The notes below the pieces were generated by a model that did not search any database, was not told the DNA's origin, and worked only from the letters and a program-made list of their open reading frames with translations. A DNA stretch of 64,000 bases from Streptomyces sp. DH-12. GTDB lineage: Bacteria; Actinomycetota; Actinomycetes; Streptomycetales; Streptomycetaceae. Each line of letters starts with the position of its first letter. Positions within the stretch are counted from its first letter, which is position 1. Below are positions 33,211 through 42,062 of the stretch, in pieces. The stretch is taken from positions 2,820,501-2,884,500 of the forward strand of contig NZ_PPFB01000001.1 of the NCBI RefSeq assembly GCF_002899455.1, written 5' to 3'. A program made the translations under genes and the position numbers.

Positions 33211-33739
33211 GCGGCGAGCATAGAACTCGTCAGTACCGGGCAAAGCAAAGCCTTGACACAGCGGTCGGCTGATACGCTTGGCCGGTGGTTCGGGCAGCAC
33301 GCCACAGCGGCACCGCCCAGGCCTTCAGGGCCCTGGGGAAGTCCGCTCCATGCCCGAACGCCCGTATGGCACCCCCCGTTGACGGGGGAATCCCCCAGGG
33401 GATCACGATCGTCCCTCACGAGGGACCGGCCGGAGGAGGTGGGGCTGGCATGGACCGAAGTCGACCGTGCAGTATCACCCGCTCTTCCGCCCGCTGAGGC
33501 AGCTGTTCTCCTTTCGGCTCCCGCCTTTCGCTTCGCGCGTCTTCATCGGAAGAGCACTCGTTTCGTTCTGACCGATCTGCCCCAGTAGCTGTGTCAGCGA
33601 CGAAGCTCGCCACCGCGACGGTGCGGTGCTGCCCGCTTTGTGGACGTGCCAAACATCCGCAGTCCAGGACGTCCTCATTCCGGGTTGTTCCACCCGTCGC
33701 CCCGGCGCCTTTCGTTGCCCGTTCGCGAAGGAGCCCGCC
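33211..33739 (+). promoter_or_regulatory. Structured corA leader with promoter-like site and upstream ORFs
   Basis: 529 nt without a full gene. TTGACA (33253-33258) and TACGCT (33273-33278) form a promoter-like pair with a short 14-nt spacer. The predicted RNA then opens with GTTCGGGCA (33288-33296), which pairs with TGCCCGAAC (33351-33359). Mutually exclusive hairpins follow (33373-33378/33383-33388; 33384-33388/33392-33396), plus a 6-bp hairpin at 33411-33426. A perfect Shine-Dalgarno GGAGGAGGT (33432-33440) then precedes a short ORF. I recognise no known riboswitch family. Confidence 0.5.
33450..33497 (+). CDS. 15-codon leader peptide candidate upstream of corA
   Basis: ATG 33450 is 9 nt after GGAGGAGGT and encodes MDRSRPCSITRSSAR. 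The strength of the ribosome binding site argues for translation. An overlapping GTG frame (33467-33571, 34 codons, Phe-rich) is also open but has a weak site. A regulatory leader role is inference. Confidence 0.4.
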   Translation: MDRSRPCSITRSSAR

Positions 33740-34858
33740 ATGTCGATGATCCGCGACCTGCGCGCCGTGGTCCGTCCCTCCCGTGTCTCGCTACGCAAGG
33801 ACAGCGGCCCGTACGAGACCACGCGGGAGCGCGCGACGGCCACCGCCGTCGTCGACTGCGCCGTCTACCGGGACGGCCGCCGCCTGGACACCGAGGGCGG
33901 CCCGCTCGGCCCCCAGGACGCGATGCGCCGGGTGCGCCGCGACGGAGGCTTCGTCTGGATCGGCCTGCACGAGCCCACGGAGGCCGAATTCGCGGGAATC
34001 GCCGCCGAGTTCGGGCTGCACCCGCTGGCCGTGGAGGACGCCGTCCAGGCCCACCAGCGGCCCAAGCTGGAGCGCTACGACGACTCCCTGTTCACGGTCT
34101 TCAAGACCGTCCACTACCTCGACCACGACCGTGTCTCCTCCAGCAGCGAGATCGTGGAGACCGGCGAGGTCATGTGCTTCACCGGCCGGGACTTCTTCAT
34201 CACCGTCCGGCACGGCGGCCAGGGCTCCCTGCGCGCCCTGCGCCACCGCCTCCAGGACGATCCGGAGCTGCTGGCCAAGGGCCCCTCTGCGGTGCTGCAC
34301 GCCATCGCCGACCACGTGGTGGACGGCTACATCGCGGTCGCCGACGCCCTGCAGGACGACATCGACGAGGTCGAGACCAAGGTCTTCTCCCCCGGCCGCA
34401 AGGGCACCCCGCGCGGCACGGACGCCGGTGAGATCTACCAGCTCAAGCGCGAGGTGCTGGAGTTCAAGCGGGCCGTGGCGCCGCTGCTGCGCCCGATGCA
34501 GCTGCTCAGCGAGCGGCCGATGCGGCTGATCGACCCGGAGATCCAGAAGTACTTCCGGGACGTCGCCGACCACGTGGCCCGGGTGCAGGAGCAGGTCATC
34601 GGCTTCGACGAGCTGCTGAACTCCATCCTCCAGGCCAACCTCGCGCAGGCGTCCGTGGCGCAGAACGAGGACATGCGCAAGATCACCTCGTGGGCCGCGA
34701 TCATCGCCGTGCCGACGATGGTGTGCGGGGTGTACGGCATGAACTTCGACTACATGCCGGAGACCCACTGGAAGTACGGCTACCCGGTGGTCCTCGGCGT
34801 CACGGTCGCCCTCTGTCTCGGCATCCACCGCATGCTGAAGCGCAACGGCTGGCTCTGA
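33740..34858 (+). CDS. corA: CorA-family magnesium/cobalt transporter
   Basis: 372 aa. Large cytoplasmic N-terminal domain followed by two C-terminal membrane helices, with the selectivity motif YGMNFDYMPE between them (near residue 333). The long helix region with QVIGFDELLNSILQANLAQ precedes TM1. ATG 33740 follows GAAGGAG. Forms a pentameric Mg2+ channel in the plasma membrane. A second gene follows after 32 nt. The long structured leader suggests post-transcriptional control. Confidence 0.93.
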   Translation: MSMIRDLRAVVRPSRVSLRKDSGPYETTRERATATAVVDCAVYRDGRRLDTEGGPLGPQDAMRRVRRDGGFVWIGLHEPTEAEFAGIAAEFGLHPLAVEDAVQAHQRPKLERYDDSLFTVFKTVHYLDHDRVSSSSEIVETGEVMCFTGRDFFITVRHGGQGSLRALRHRLQDDPELLAKGPSAVLHAIADHVVDGYIAVADALQDDIDEVETKVFSPGRKGTPRGTDAGEIYQLKREVLEFKRAVAPLLRPMQLLSERPMRLIDPEIQKYFRDVADHVARVQEQVIGFDELLNSILQANLAQASVAQNEDMRKITSWAAIIAVPTMVCGVYGMNFDYMPETHWKYGYPVVLGVTVALCLGIHRMLKRNGWL

Positions 34859-34890
34859 ACCGGGCCCCCGCGCCTGGATAGGCTGGGCGC

Positions 34891-35403
34891 ATGACAGGCG
34901 AGCTGCTCGACCGGGCCCTCATCGAGGAGGCCACGAAGAAGTCCGGCCTCATCTGGGTCGAGGGACCCGACGTCCCGGTCCGTCCGCTGTGGCACGTGTG
35001 GCACGAGGGCGCCGCCTGCGTGGTCGGCGACGGCCCCGGTGAACAGCCCCTGACGGGACTCGCCGACGGGGTCCGGGCCGAGGTGACCGTGCGCAGCAAG
35101 GACAAGGGCGGCCGGCTGGTCACCTGGACCGCCGCGGTCCGTGAACTGGCCTCGGGCTCCGAGGAGTGGACGGCGGCCGTCGACGGCCTCAAGGGCAAGC
35201 GGCTCAACGCCCCCGACGGCGAGGCGATGCCGCAGCGCTGGGCCCGCGAGTGCCGGGTGCTGCGCCTGGAGCCGACGGGCGCGACGGCCGCGCTGCCCGA
35301 CGGCGACCTCGCCGCGGTCCCGCCGCCCACCCCCGCGACGACCCGGACGCCGGCGCCTGCCGGGCCGCCGCGTCGGCCGGGCAGGCGCAAGCGGCGCGGC
35401 TGA
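34891..35403 (+). CDS. Hypothetical protein, possibly PNPOx/split-barrel-like
   Basis: 170 aa from ATG 34891, 32 nt after corA, so probably co-transcribed. The body has a beta-strand-like pattern (SGLIWVEGPDVPVRPLWHVW, GAACVVGDGPGEQPL, AEVTVRSKDKGGRLVTW) reminiscent of pyridoxamine-oxidase-like barrels. The C-terminal 40 residues are a Pro/Arg-rich disordered tail ending RRPGRRKRRG. The fold assignment is tentative and function is unknown. Confidence 0.68.
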   Translation: MTGELLDRALIEEATKKSGLIWVEGPDVPVRPLWHVWHEGAACVVGDGPGEQPLTGLADGVRAEVTVRSKDKGGRLVTWTAAVRELASGSEEWTAAVDGLKGKRLNAPDGEAMPQRWARECRVLRLEPTGATAALPDGDLAAVPPPTPATTRTPAPAGPPRRPGRRKRRG

Positions 35404-36017
35404 CGCGGCAGCGGCCCGGGGCACTCGGAGGAACCCCCTGAACACGTTCAGCGCTCCAGCGGCGGCGCACGCCTCCGGGTGGTGACGGTCACTGCCCTGC
35501 CAGGAAGGGCGTGACCGAAGTGGGCTGTCCCGCCGTTGGGTTGGGGCCGGCGTCCGCTCGGACGAAGATCCGTTCCGGTTGGGCGGTCCGTCGTCGCGAC
35601 GGGGGACCCGCCGCTCGTCCAGGGCTCGGGAACCGGGCGAGCCGGCTGGGCGGTGGCGCTGTCACCGGTCCGGCCTCACGTGCTCATCCGGTCGTCCGGC
35701 CCTCGCCGATGCTCGCGGGTCCGCCGTACGACCGCCCGCATCCGGATGGCCGTCCTCGCCTGGCCCCGCCCCGCTGAAAAGGACTCCTTGACTGTCATGC
35801 GCACTCCGTGCCACGGCCGTCGGACGGCGGCCGGCCCCGATGCTTGCCGGGTTCCGGCAGGTTCTCGCCATCGAGGCTGCCGCGGCCCGGCGGGGTGCGC
35901 GACGAGCGGCTCGATCATCATGGTGGCGCGGGCCCGCGCTCCTGATGGAGGCCGGGGCACCGGCACCGCCTCAAGCCGGTCGGCCGAAAGGCCGGAGAAG
36001 CCAGAGAGGGGGACGCG
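35404..36017. other. Gene-poor 614-nt stretch
   Basis: I see no convincing coding region, hairpin or promoter of note. Short open frames on both strands lack ribosome binding sites and family-like composition. It may contain the promoter of the small membrane protein at 36018. Confidence 0.5.
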
Positions 36018-36368
36018 GTGGTCGAGTCCGTGGTCGATGTGGTCGTCGACGTGGTCACGTTGCTGATGGGACCGCTGATCGCGTGGGCCGGCTGGAACAC
36101 GTGGCGCAGGCCGGACGAGATTCCCCATGTCGCGTCGGGCGGACCACGGTGGACACAGCGCTGCTGGTCCGTCGGTTTCGTGCTGCTCGGGGGCACGGTC
36201 ACAGCCCTCGGCTGGTTCGGCCTCGCCGGTCGCGAGGAGGTCCGGCCTGTCGGCCTGGTCCGCCTGATCGCCGCGGGGCTCATCGTCCCGCCGATGATGG
36301 TCGCGGCCGTGTCCCGGGCCCGGAAGCGTCGCAGATCAGCGGGAGGGCCGGGGCTCGGGTCAGGGTGA
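36018..36368 (+). CDS. Small membrane protein
   Basis: 116 aa. GTG 36018 follows AGAGAGGGGGA. Three hydrophobic segments (VDVVTLLMGPLIAWAGW, VGFVLLGGTVTALGWFGLAG, GLVRLIAAGLIVPPMMVAA) end in a basic tail RARKRRRS. No recognised family. Isolated between a gene-poor stretch and a convergent lipoprotein gene. Confidence 0.6.
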   Translation: MVESVVDVVVDVVTLLMGPLIAWAGWNTWRRPDEIPHVASGGPRWTQRCWSVGFVLLGGTVTALGWFGLAGREEVRPVGLVRLIAAGLIVPPMMVAAVSRARKRRRSAGGPGLGSG

Positions 36369-36460
36369 CCGGCGTCCCCGCCTCGTGCCGGGCCGGCCGG
36401 TGAGCGCGCCCGCTCAGCAGCCGCGCTTCATCCTTGGTCGACAGGGCGGGGAAACGCGGT

Positions 36461-37207
36461 CTAAGAGGTCGGGAGCTGCTTGCCGTAGTCGAGGGTGTCG
36501 TCCTTGGCCGGCTTCTCCAGCGGGAAGTCGGCGCCCCAGGCGGAGAAGGTGAGGGTGCCCGCCTCCCCGGCGCGCACCAGCCGCAGCGGATACGGCGTGC
36601 CCTCGAGGGAGACGTCCAGGGTGCCGCCGGCCCCGTCGTCGCCGGTGACCCGGACGGTGCGCACGCCGCCCTGCTCGTGGTGACCGTCCGTGCTGAGCTC
36701 CCCGTGCAGCGTCAGCAGACCGCTGAGCAGCACGTTCTTGTCGGTGAAGCCGATGAACTTGGTGTACGAGGGGTCGTCCTTGGGCACCTTGACGTACTTC
36801 GCGGCGAGCTTGTCCGCGGCCTTGGAGTCGTTCTCCCCGCCGCCGCTGCCCTTCCCCCAGAACGCGGCGTCGGCCTTCAGGAAGAGCTCCTGGCCGACCC
36901 GCAGCAGCCGGAAGGTCTGTCCCTGGGCGGTGACCGAGCCGATGCCGCCCTGCTCCTTCAGCCGCATGTCGAGCGTGTAGGCGCGGCCGCTGGTCTCCAC
37001 CGTCCCGTGCAGCCGCACGGTGCCCACGGACGCGGCGGCCTTCTGGGCCTTGGCCTGGATCTGGTCGGCGGGGAGCCTGCCGACGCCGTTCGTTCCCTCG
37101 TTCGGATCCTCGGAGCACCCCGTGAGCGCCGTCCCCGCCACGAGCAGCGCGCACACGGCGCCGGCCAGCGTGGCCCTGCGGGTACGGCCCTGGGAGATCG
37201 GAATCAC
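36461..37207 (-). CDS. LppX/LprG-type lipoprotein
   Basis: 248 aa from GTG 37207 (MIPISQGRTRRATLAG). Signal peptide with lipobox ALTGC. The mature part has the mycobacterial LprG/LppX-like pattern: ASVGTVRLHGTVETSG, YTLDMRLKE, and TPYPLRLVRAGEAGTLTFSAWG near the end, a beta-sheet half-barrel that can bind lipids. Probably anchored outside the membrane. It diverges from the MgtE-like gene across 219 nt. Confidence 0.82.
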   Translation of the reverse strand: MIPISQGRTRRATLAGAVCALLVAGTALTGCSEDPNEGTNGVGRLPADQIQAKAQKAAASVGTVRLHGTVETSGRAYTLDMRLKEQGGIGSVTAQGQTFRLLRVGQELFLKADAAFWGKGSGGGENDSKAADKLAAKYVKVPKDDPSYTKFIGFTDKNVLLSGLLTLHGELSTDGHHEQGGVRTVRVTGDDGAGGTLDVSLEGTPYPLRLVRAGEAGTLTFSAWGADFPLEKPAKDDTLDYGKQLPTS

Positions 37208-37426
37208 AGGTGGGCTGCCTCTCTGACGGGGGACCTGAACGGCGTACCGCAGAGTACCGGGGCCGGTGACGCCGGACGGAGTCAGTCCGTCCGGACCGGC
37301 CACGGGCGCACCGCCGATCGGGACGGGCTAGCCTGAAGCTCACCCGAGCGGGCAATCCGGATAACGGACGCACCAGGCAGCACACGGCAGGGAAGCACCC
37401 CGCACGCACGCAAAGGAGCCGCCGGA

Positions 37427-38710
37427 ATGGCATCGGGCGCACCCCGGTTCTTCGTCTCGCACATCTCCGGTGTCGCCGTCTTCGACCCGGCGGGCGACCA
37501 GGTGGGGCGCGTGCGCGATCTCGTCGTCATCCTCCGCCCCGGCCGGCGTCCGCCCCGGCTGCTCGGCCTGGTGGTCGAACTCCCCACCCGGCGCCGCATC
37601 TTCCTGCCCATGACCCGGGTGACCGCCGTGCAGGCCGGCCAGGTCATCACCACCGGCGTGCTCAACGTCCGCCGCTTCGAGCAGCGGCCCACCGAGCGGC
37701 TGGTGTTCGGCGAACTGCTCGACCGGCGGGTGACGCTGGTGGACAGCGGCGAGGAGGTCACCGTCCTGGACCTGTCGGTGCATCAGCTCCAGGCGCGCCG
37801 CGAGTGGGAGATCGACCGGGTCTTCGTGCGCAAGGGCAGGAAGGGCGGGGCGTTCCGGCGCGGCAAGGGCGAGACGCTGACCGTGGAGTGGTCCGCCGTC
37901 ACCGGCTTCTCCCTGGAGGAGGACGGGCAGGGCGCCGAGAACCTGCTGGCCACCTTCGAGCAGCTGCGCCCCGCCGACCTCGCCAACGTGCTGCACCACC
38001 TCTCGCCCAAGCGGCGGGCGGAGGTGGCCGCCGCCCTCGACGACGACCGGCTCGCGGACGTCCTGGAGGAGCTGCCCGAGGACGACCAGATCGAGATCCT
38101 GGGCGTGCTGGCGGAGGAGCGGGCCGCCGACGTGCTGGAGGCGATGGACCCCGACGACGCGGCCGACCTGCTGGGCGAGCTGCCGGAAGCGGACAAGGAG
38201 CGGCTGCTGAGCCTGATGCGGCCCGCGGACGCGGCCGACATGCGCCGCCTGATGTCGTACGAGGAGCACACCGCGGGCGGGCTGATGACCACGGAGCCGA
38301 TCATCCTGCGGCCGGACGCGACCGTCGCGGACGCCCTCGCCCGGATCCGCGAGCCCGACCTGTCGCCGGCCCACGCGGCGCAGGTGTACGTCTGCCGGCC
38401 GCCGGAGGAGACCCCGACGGGCAAGTACCTGGGCACCGTGCACTTCCAGCGGCTGCTGCGCGACCCTCCCTACACCCTGGTCGGCTCCATGCTGGACGAC
38501 GACCTGCAGCCGCTGGAGCCGGAGGCGTCGCTGCCCGTGGTCGCCGGGTTCTTCGCCACGTACGACATGGTGGCGGCCCCGGTGGTGGACGAGGCGGGGT
38601 CGCTGCTGGGGGCGGTGACGGTGGACGACGTGCTGGACCACATGCTGCCGGGCGACTGGCGGGAGACCGAGTTCCATCTGGAGGAAGGGGAGGTGCCCGA
38701 TGGCGGGTGA
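37427..38710 (+). CDS. MgtE N-domain/CBS-domain protein with PRC-barrel-like N-terminus
   Basis: 427 aa. An N-terminal PRC-barrel-like segment (about residues 1-110), then the helical MgtE N-domain with repeated EELPEDDQIEIL and DAADLLGELPEADK patterns (about 170-270), then a CBS pair (about 280-420). It lacks the five-helix MgtE channel domain, so by itself it is a soluble Mg2+/nucleotide sensor-like protein. ATG 37427 follows AAAGGAG. It overlaps the DUF1003 membrane gene by 11 nt, suggesting tight coupling. Confidence 0.88.
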   Translation: MASGAPRFFVSHISGVAVFDPAGDQVGRVRDLVVILRPGRRPPRLLGLVVELPTRRRIFLPMTRVTAVQAGQVITTGVLNVRRFEQRPTERLVFGELLDRRVTLVDSGEEVTVLDLSVHQLQARREWEIDRVFVRKGRKGGAFRRGKGETLTVEWSAVTGFSLEEDGQGAENLLATFEQLRPADLANVLHHLSPKRRAEVAAALDDDRLADVLEELPEDDQIEILGVLAEERAADVLEAMDPDDAADLLGELPEADKERLLSLMRPADAADMRRLMSYEEHTAGGLMTTEPIILRPDATVADALARIREPDLSPAHAAQVYVCRPPEETPTGKYLGTVHFQRLLRDPPYTLVGSMLDDDLQPLEPEASLPVVAGFFATYDMVAAPVVDEAGSLLGAVTVDDVLDHMLPGDWRETEFHLEEGEVPDGG

Positions 38711-39308
38711 GCGCGACGGCGCGCGCGAACGGCTGCCGGCGGGGGCCACGGCCGCCGGACGGCCGCGGACGCCCCGGCTGGACCAGCCGCGCCCCCCTCG
38801 GCGCCGCATCCTGCCCGAGTGGGACCCGGACGCCTTCGGACGGCTCTCGGAGCGCATCGCCCGCTTCCTGGGCACCGGGCGGTTCATCGTCTGGATGACG
38901 GTCGTCATCATCCTGTGGGTGCTGTGGAACGTCTCCGCGCCGAAGGAGCTGCGGTTCGACGAGTACCCGTTCATCTTCCTGACCCTGGCGCTGTCCCTCC
39001 AGGCCTCCTACGCGGCCCCGCTGATCCTGCTCGCGCAGAACCGGCAGGACGACCGCGACCGGGTCAACCTGGAGCAGGACCGCAAGCAGAACGAGCGGTC
39101 GATCGCCGACACCGAGTACCTGACCCGTGAGGTCGCCGCGCTGCGCATCGGGCTCGGCGAGGTGGCCACCCGGGACTGGATCCGCTCGGAGCTGCAGGAC
39201 CTGGTCAAGGAGCTGGAGATCCGGCAGGACGGCCACAAGGAGCAGCACGGCCCACACCCGGCGATGCGGGCGGAACGGCCGCCGGGACGTGACGCAGACG
39301 ACCGCTGA
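38700..39308 (+). CDS. DUF1003 membrane protein
   Basis: 202 aa. Starts at ATG 38700 within the 3' end of the MgtE-like gene. Two hydrophobic helices (FIVWMTVVIILWVLWNV and FIFLTLALSLQASYAAPLIL) are followed by the DUF1003 signature LLAQNRQDDRDR and a long cytoplasmic coiled-coil-like tail. Function unknown. The overlap suggests it works with the MgtE N/CBS protein, perhaps as its membrane anchor. Confidence 0.88.
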   Translation: MAGERDGARERLPAGATAAGRPRTPRLDQPRPPRRRILPEWDPDAFGRLSERIARFLGTGRFIVWMTVVIILWVLWNVSAPKELRFDEYPFIFLTLALSLQASYAAPLILLAQNRQDDRDRVNLEQDRKQNERSIADTEYLTREVAALRIGLGEVATRDWIRSELQDLVKELEIRQDGHKEQHGPHPAMRAERPPGRDADDR

Positions 39309-39351
39309 CTTCCTTACCGGCGGGTGTACCCGGAGCCGTACCATCGTCCTT

Positions 39352-40485
39352 ATGGCTACGGAAGACGCGGTGCGCGAAGCACTGGCGACGGTGAACGACC
39401 CCGAGATCAACCGGCCCATCACCGAACTCGGGATGGTCAAATCGGTGGAGATCGGTGCGGACGGTGCGGTCGCGGTCACCGTGTACCTGACGGTCTCCGG
39501 CTGCCCCATGCGCGACACCATCACGCAGCGCGTGACGGACGCGGTCTCCCGCGTCGAGGGCGTGACCCGGGTCGACGTGACGCTGGACGTCATGAGCGAC
39601 GAGCAGCGCAAGGAGCTGGCGAGCGCCCTGCGCGGCGGCCAGACCGAGCGCGAGGTGCCCTTCGCCAAGCCGGGCAGTCTCACCCGGGTCTACGCGGTGG
39701 CGTCCGGCAAGGGCGGCGTCGGCAAGTCCTCGGTGACGGTGAACCTGGCGGCGGCGATGGCGGCCGACGGCCTGAAGGTCGGTGTCGTGGACGCCGACAT
39801 CTACGGCCACTCGGTGCCGCGCATGCTGGGCGCCGACGGGCGTCCCACCCAGGTCGAGAACATGATCATGCCGCCGTCGGCGCACGGCGTGAAGGTCATC
39901 TCCATCGGCATGTTCACCCCGGGCAACGCACCCGTGGTGTGGCGCGGCCCGATGCTGCACCGCGCGCTCCAGCAGTTCCTGGCGGACGTGTACTGGGGCG
40001 ACCTGGACGTGCTGCTGCTCGACCTGCCGCCCGGCACCGGCGACATCGCGATCTCGGTCGCGCAGCTCGTGCCGAACGCGGAGATCCTGGTCGTCACGAC
40101 CCCGCAGCAGGCCGCGGCCGAGGTGGCCGAGCGCGCGGGTTCCATCGCCGTGCAGACGCACCAGAAGATCGTCGGCGTGGTCGAGAACATGTCGGGGCTG
40201 CCCTGCCCGCACTGCGGCGAGATGGTCGACGTGTTCGGCACCGGCGGCGGCCAGACCGTCGCCGACGGCCTGACCCGCACCACCGGCGCGAACGTCCCGG
40301 TGCTGGGCGCCATCCCGATCGACGTACGGCTGCGCGAGGGCGGCGACGAGGGCAAGCCGGTGGTGCTGTCCGATCCGGACTCCCCGGCGGGCTCGGCGCT
40401 GCGTTCCATCGCGGGCAAGCTGGGCGGCCGGCAGCGCGGCCTGTCGGGCATGTCCCTGGGGATCACCCCGCGCAACAAGTTCTGA
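39352..40485 (+). CDS. mrp: Mrp/NBP35-type Fe-S cluster carrier ATPase
   Basis: 377 aa. N-terminal MIP18/DUF59 domain (about 1-95, with SGCPMRDTI) fused to a P-loop ATPase with the deviant Walker A SGKGGVGKSS near residue 118, DLPPGTGD near 224 and the bridging CPHC near 285 that holds a labile cluster in the dimer. Delivers Fe-S clusters to apoproteins in the cytoplasm. ATG 39352, 43 nt after DUF1003. A 21-bp terminator hairpin follows. Confidence 0.92.
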   Translation: MATEDAVREALATVNDPEINRPITELGMVKSVEIGADGAVAVTVYLTVSGCPMRDTITQRVTDAVSRVEGVTRVDVTLDVMSDEQRKELASALRGGQTEREVPFAKPGSLTRVYAVASGKGGVGKSSVTVNLAAAMAADGLKVGVVDADIYGHSVPRMLGADGRPTQVENMIMPPSAHGVKVISIGMFTPGNAPVVWRGPMLHRALQQFLADVYWGDLDVLLLDLPPGTGDIAISVAQLVPNAEILVVTTPQQAAAEVAERAGSIAVQTHQKIVGVVENMSGLPCPHCGEMVDVFGTGGGQTVADGLTRTTGANVPVLGAIPIDVRLREGGDEGKPVVLSDPDSPAGSALRSIAGKLGGRQRGLSGMSLGITPRNKF

Positions 40486-40496
40486 GACCCGTGCAC

Positions 40497-40541
40497 ACGC
40501 CGGAGGGCGCCCGTCCGCTGCGGACGGGCGCCCTCCGGCGT
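40497..40541. terminator. 21-bp perfect terminator hairpin
   Basis: 40497-40517 pairs perfectly with 40521-40541 around a 3-nt loop, between convergent mrp and the next gene. Confidence 0.9.
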
Positions 40542-40565
40542 TCTCGAGCGGCTGTGCGAGCTCGC

Positions 40566-41240
40566 TCAGCCCTCGTACGCGGCGATGTCCTCCACCGCGG
40601 CGAAGCCCAGCCCGTACGCGCTCATTCCCCGGCCGTACGCGCCGATGTGGACGCCGGCCCGGGTGGAACCGGCGAGCACCCAGCCGTACTCGGACTCCCG
40701 GTAGTGGAACGGCGTCGGCACGCCGTCCACCGGCAGGGACAGCGTCGACCAGTCCTCGCCCTCCAGGTCGTCGGCGAGCACCCAGGCGGTCTCCGTCTGC
40801 TGCTCCAGCCAGTCGTCGCGCAGGGAGTGGTCCATCTGGCCGGGCCAGGTGAAGGACAGCAGCCCCACGCCGGCGAGCCAGGCGGCGGAGGAGACCGAGG
40901 TGGCCTCCAGCAGGCCCGTGCCGTCGGCGCTGCGACGGACCGGGTTGGCGGCCACGGTCACCACGACCGCGAACTTCTCCTTGGCGTCCTGGTCGCCCCC
41001 GGCCGCGAACTCGCTGCGGACGGACGGCTCGTCACCGTGTCCGACCGATCCGTGCTCCACGGCCCCGTCGGCCGACAGGCCGACCTGCATCAGCCAGCGC
41101 GCCCCCGTGAAGGCCTCGTCGAGGCCGTACCACGGGAAGGGCGCACGCAGGTAGCCGTCGACCGTACGCCGGGCGGAGGGGACTGGTTGTCCGTCCTCCG
41201 CGGCCGGCGCCTGTGCGACTGCCGAACTCGTCGTCTCCAT
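40566..41240 (-). CDS. Conserved hypothetical protein
   Basis: 224 aa from ATG 41240, behind GAGGAGG. Soluble, acidic, with PFPWYGLDEAFTGARWLMQV, FAVVVTVAANPVRRS and a C-terminal GAYGRGMSAYGLGFAAVED. No recognised domain, signal peptide or catalytic motif. It looks like an actinobacteria-restricted cytoplasmic protein. Confidence 0.78.
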   Translation of the reverse strand: METTSSAVAQAPAAEDGQPVPSARRTVDGYLRAPFPWYGLDEAFTGARWLMQVGLSADGAVEHGSVGHGDEPSVRSEFAAGGDQDAKEKFAVVVTVAANPVRRSADGTGLLEATSVSSAAWLAGVGLLSFTWPGQMDHSLRDDWLEQQTETAWVLADDLEGEDWSTLSLPVDGVPTPFHYRESEYGWVLAGSTRAGVHIGAYGRGMSAYGLGFAAVEDIAAYEG

Positions 41241-41463
41241 GTGCCCGGACGCCTCCTCGCTCTCGTCGGACCGGGCGGCCCGCCCCCCTTTCGGGCGTAC
41301 TCGTCCGTTCCGCACAACAACTCGGCAGCATAACCACCCTGCCGCCACGGGCAGGGAAACCGCCCGGCGCGTAGGGCGTCCGGACGCCCCGATCGGGCCG
41401 TCCGCAGCCCGGGTGGAGTATGAAACGCGTCACGTACGCGCGGGCGCAGGCCCACGGGACCGG

Positions 41464-41898
41464 TCAGGTGGCGTCCATGTCGAAGGGCGGGCGGTCGTCG
41501 GCCGCCGGCCTCTCGGGCTTCTTCGTCATGTCCACACGTCCGCCGGAGGGAGCGGACGAGGAGGACGGGTCGGCGTCGCGCCCGTGGACGGCGTCCGCGA
41601 CCTCGGCCATCTCCTTCTTCAGGTCGAAGCCGTTGCGGATCTCCTTCAGCCCCAGGTCGTCGTTGTCCAGCTGCTTGCGGATGTACGTCTTGGGGTTGAG
41701 GTCCTCGAACTCGAAGTCCTTGAACTCCGGGCCCAGTTCCTGCCGGATGTCCTGCTTGGCGCTCTCCGAGAAGTCCCGGATCTTGCGGATCGTGCGGCTC
41801 ACGTCCTGGATGACCTTGGGGAGCTTCTCCGGACCGAAGATGAGCACGGCGAGGACGATGAGCGTCACCAGCTCGAGCGGTCCTATGTCATTGAACAC
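41464..41898 (-). CDS. tatB: Twin-arginine translocase subunit TatB
   Basis: 144 aa. GTG 41898 follows GAGGAGC. Short N-terminal membrane helix (IGPLELVTLIVLAVLIFGPEKLP) with the conserved E and FGPEKLP hinge, then an amphipathic helix (VIQDVSRTIRKIRDFSE) and a charged tail. Part of the Tat pathway exporting folded proteins. Next to an HtrA-like protease and ECF sigma gene, matching the mycobacterial sigE-rseA-htrA-tatB order. Confidence 0.93.
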   Translation of the reverse strand: MFNDIGPLELVTLIVLAVLIFGPEKLPKVIQDVSRTIRKIRDFSESAKQDIRQELGPEFKDFEFEDLNPKTYIRKQLDNDDLGLKEIRNGFDLKKEMAEVADAVHGRDADPSSSSAPSGGRVDMTKKPERPAADDRPPFDMDAT

Positions 41899-42062
41899 CT
41901 GAAGCTCCTCGCGATGCCTTCGGTCCTCGGCCCTCGGTGCCGGTCGGTCGCCTTCCGTGGTCCGGGCCGGGTCCACGGTACCCGGACCTCCCGTACGACC
42001 GGTACCGTCCCGGCGTCCCGCGATGTCCTCCCGGCCGCCGTCCGCGTCAGTCGCCGTCCGCG

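Noticed and set aside
33285..33430. corA leader as a known riboswitch (M-box, c-di-AMP, cobalamin)
   Set aside because: Conserved core sequences of those classes as I know them are not present; retained only as an unclassified structured leader.
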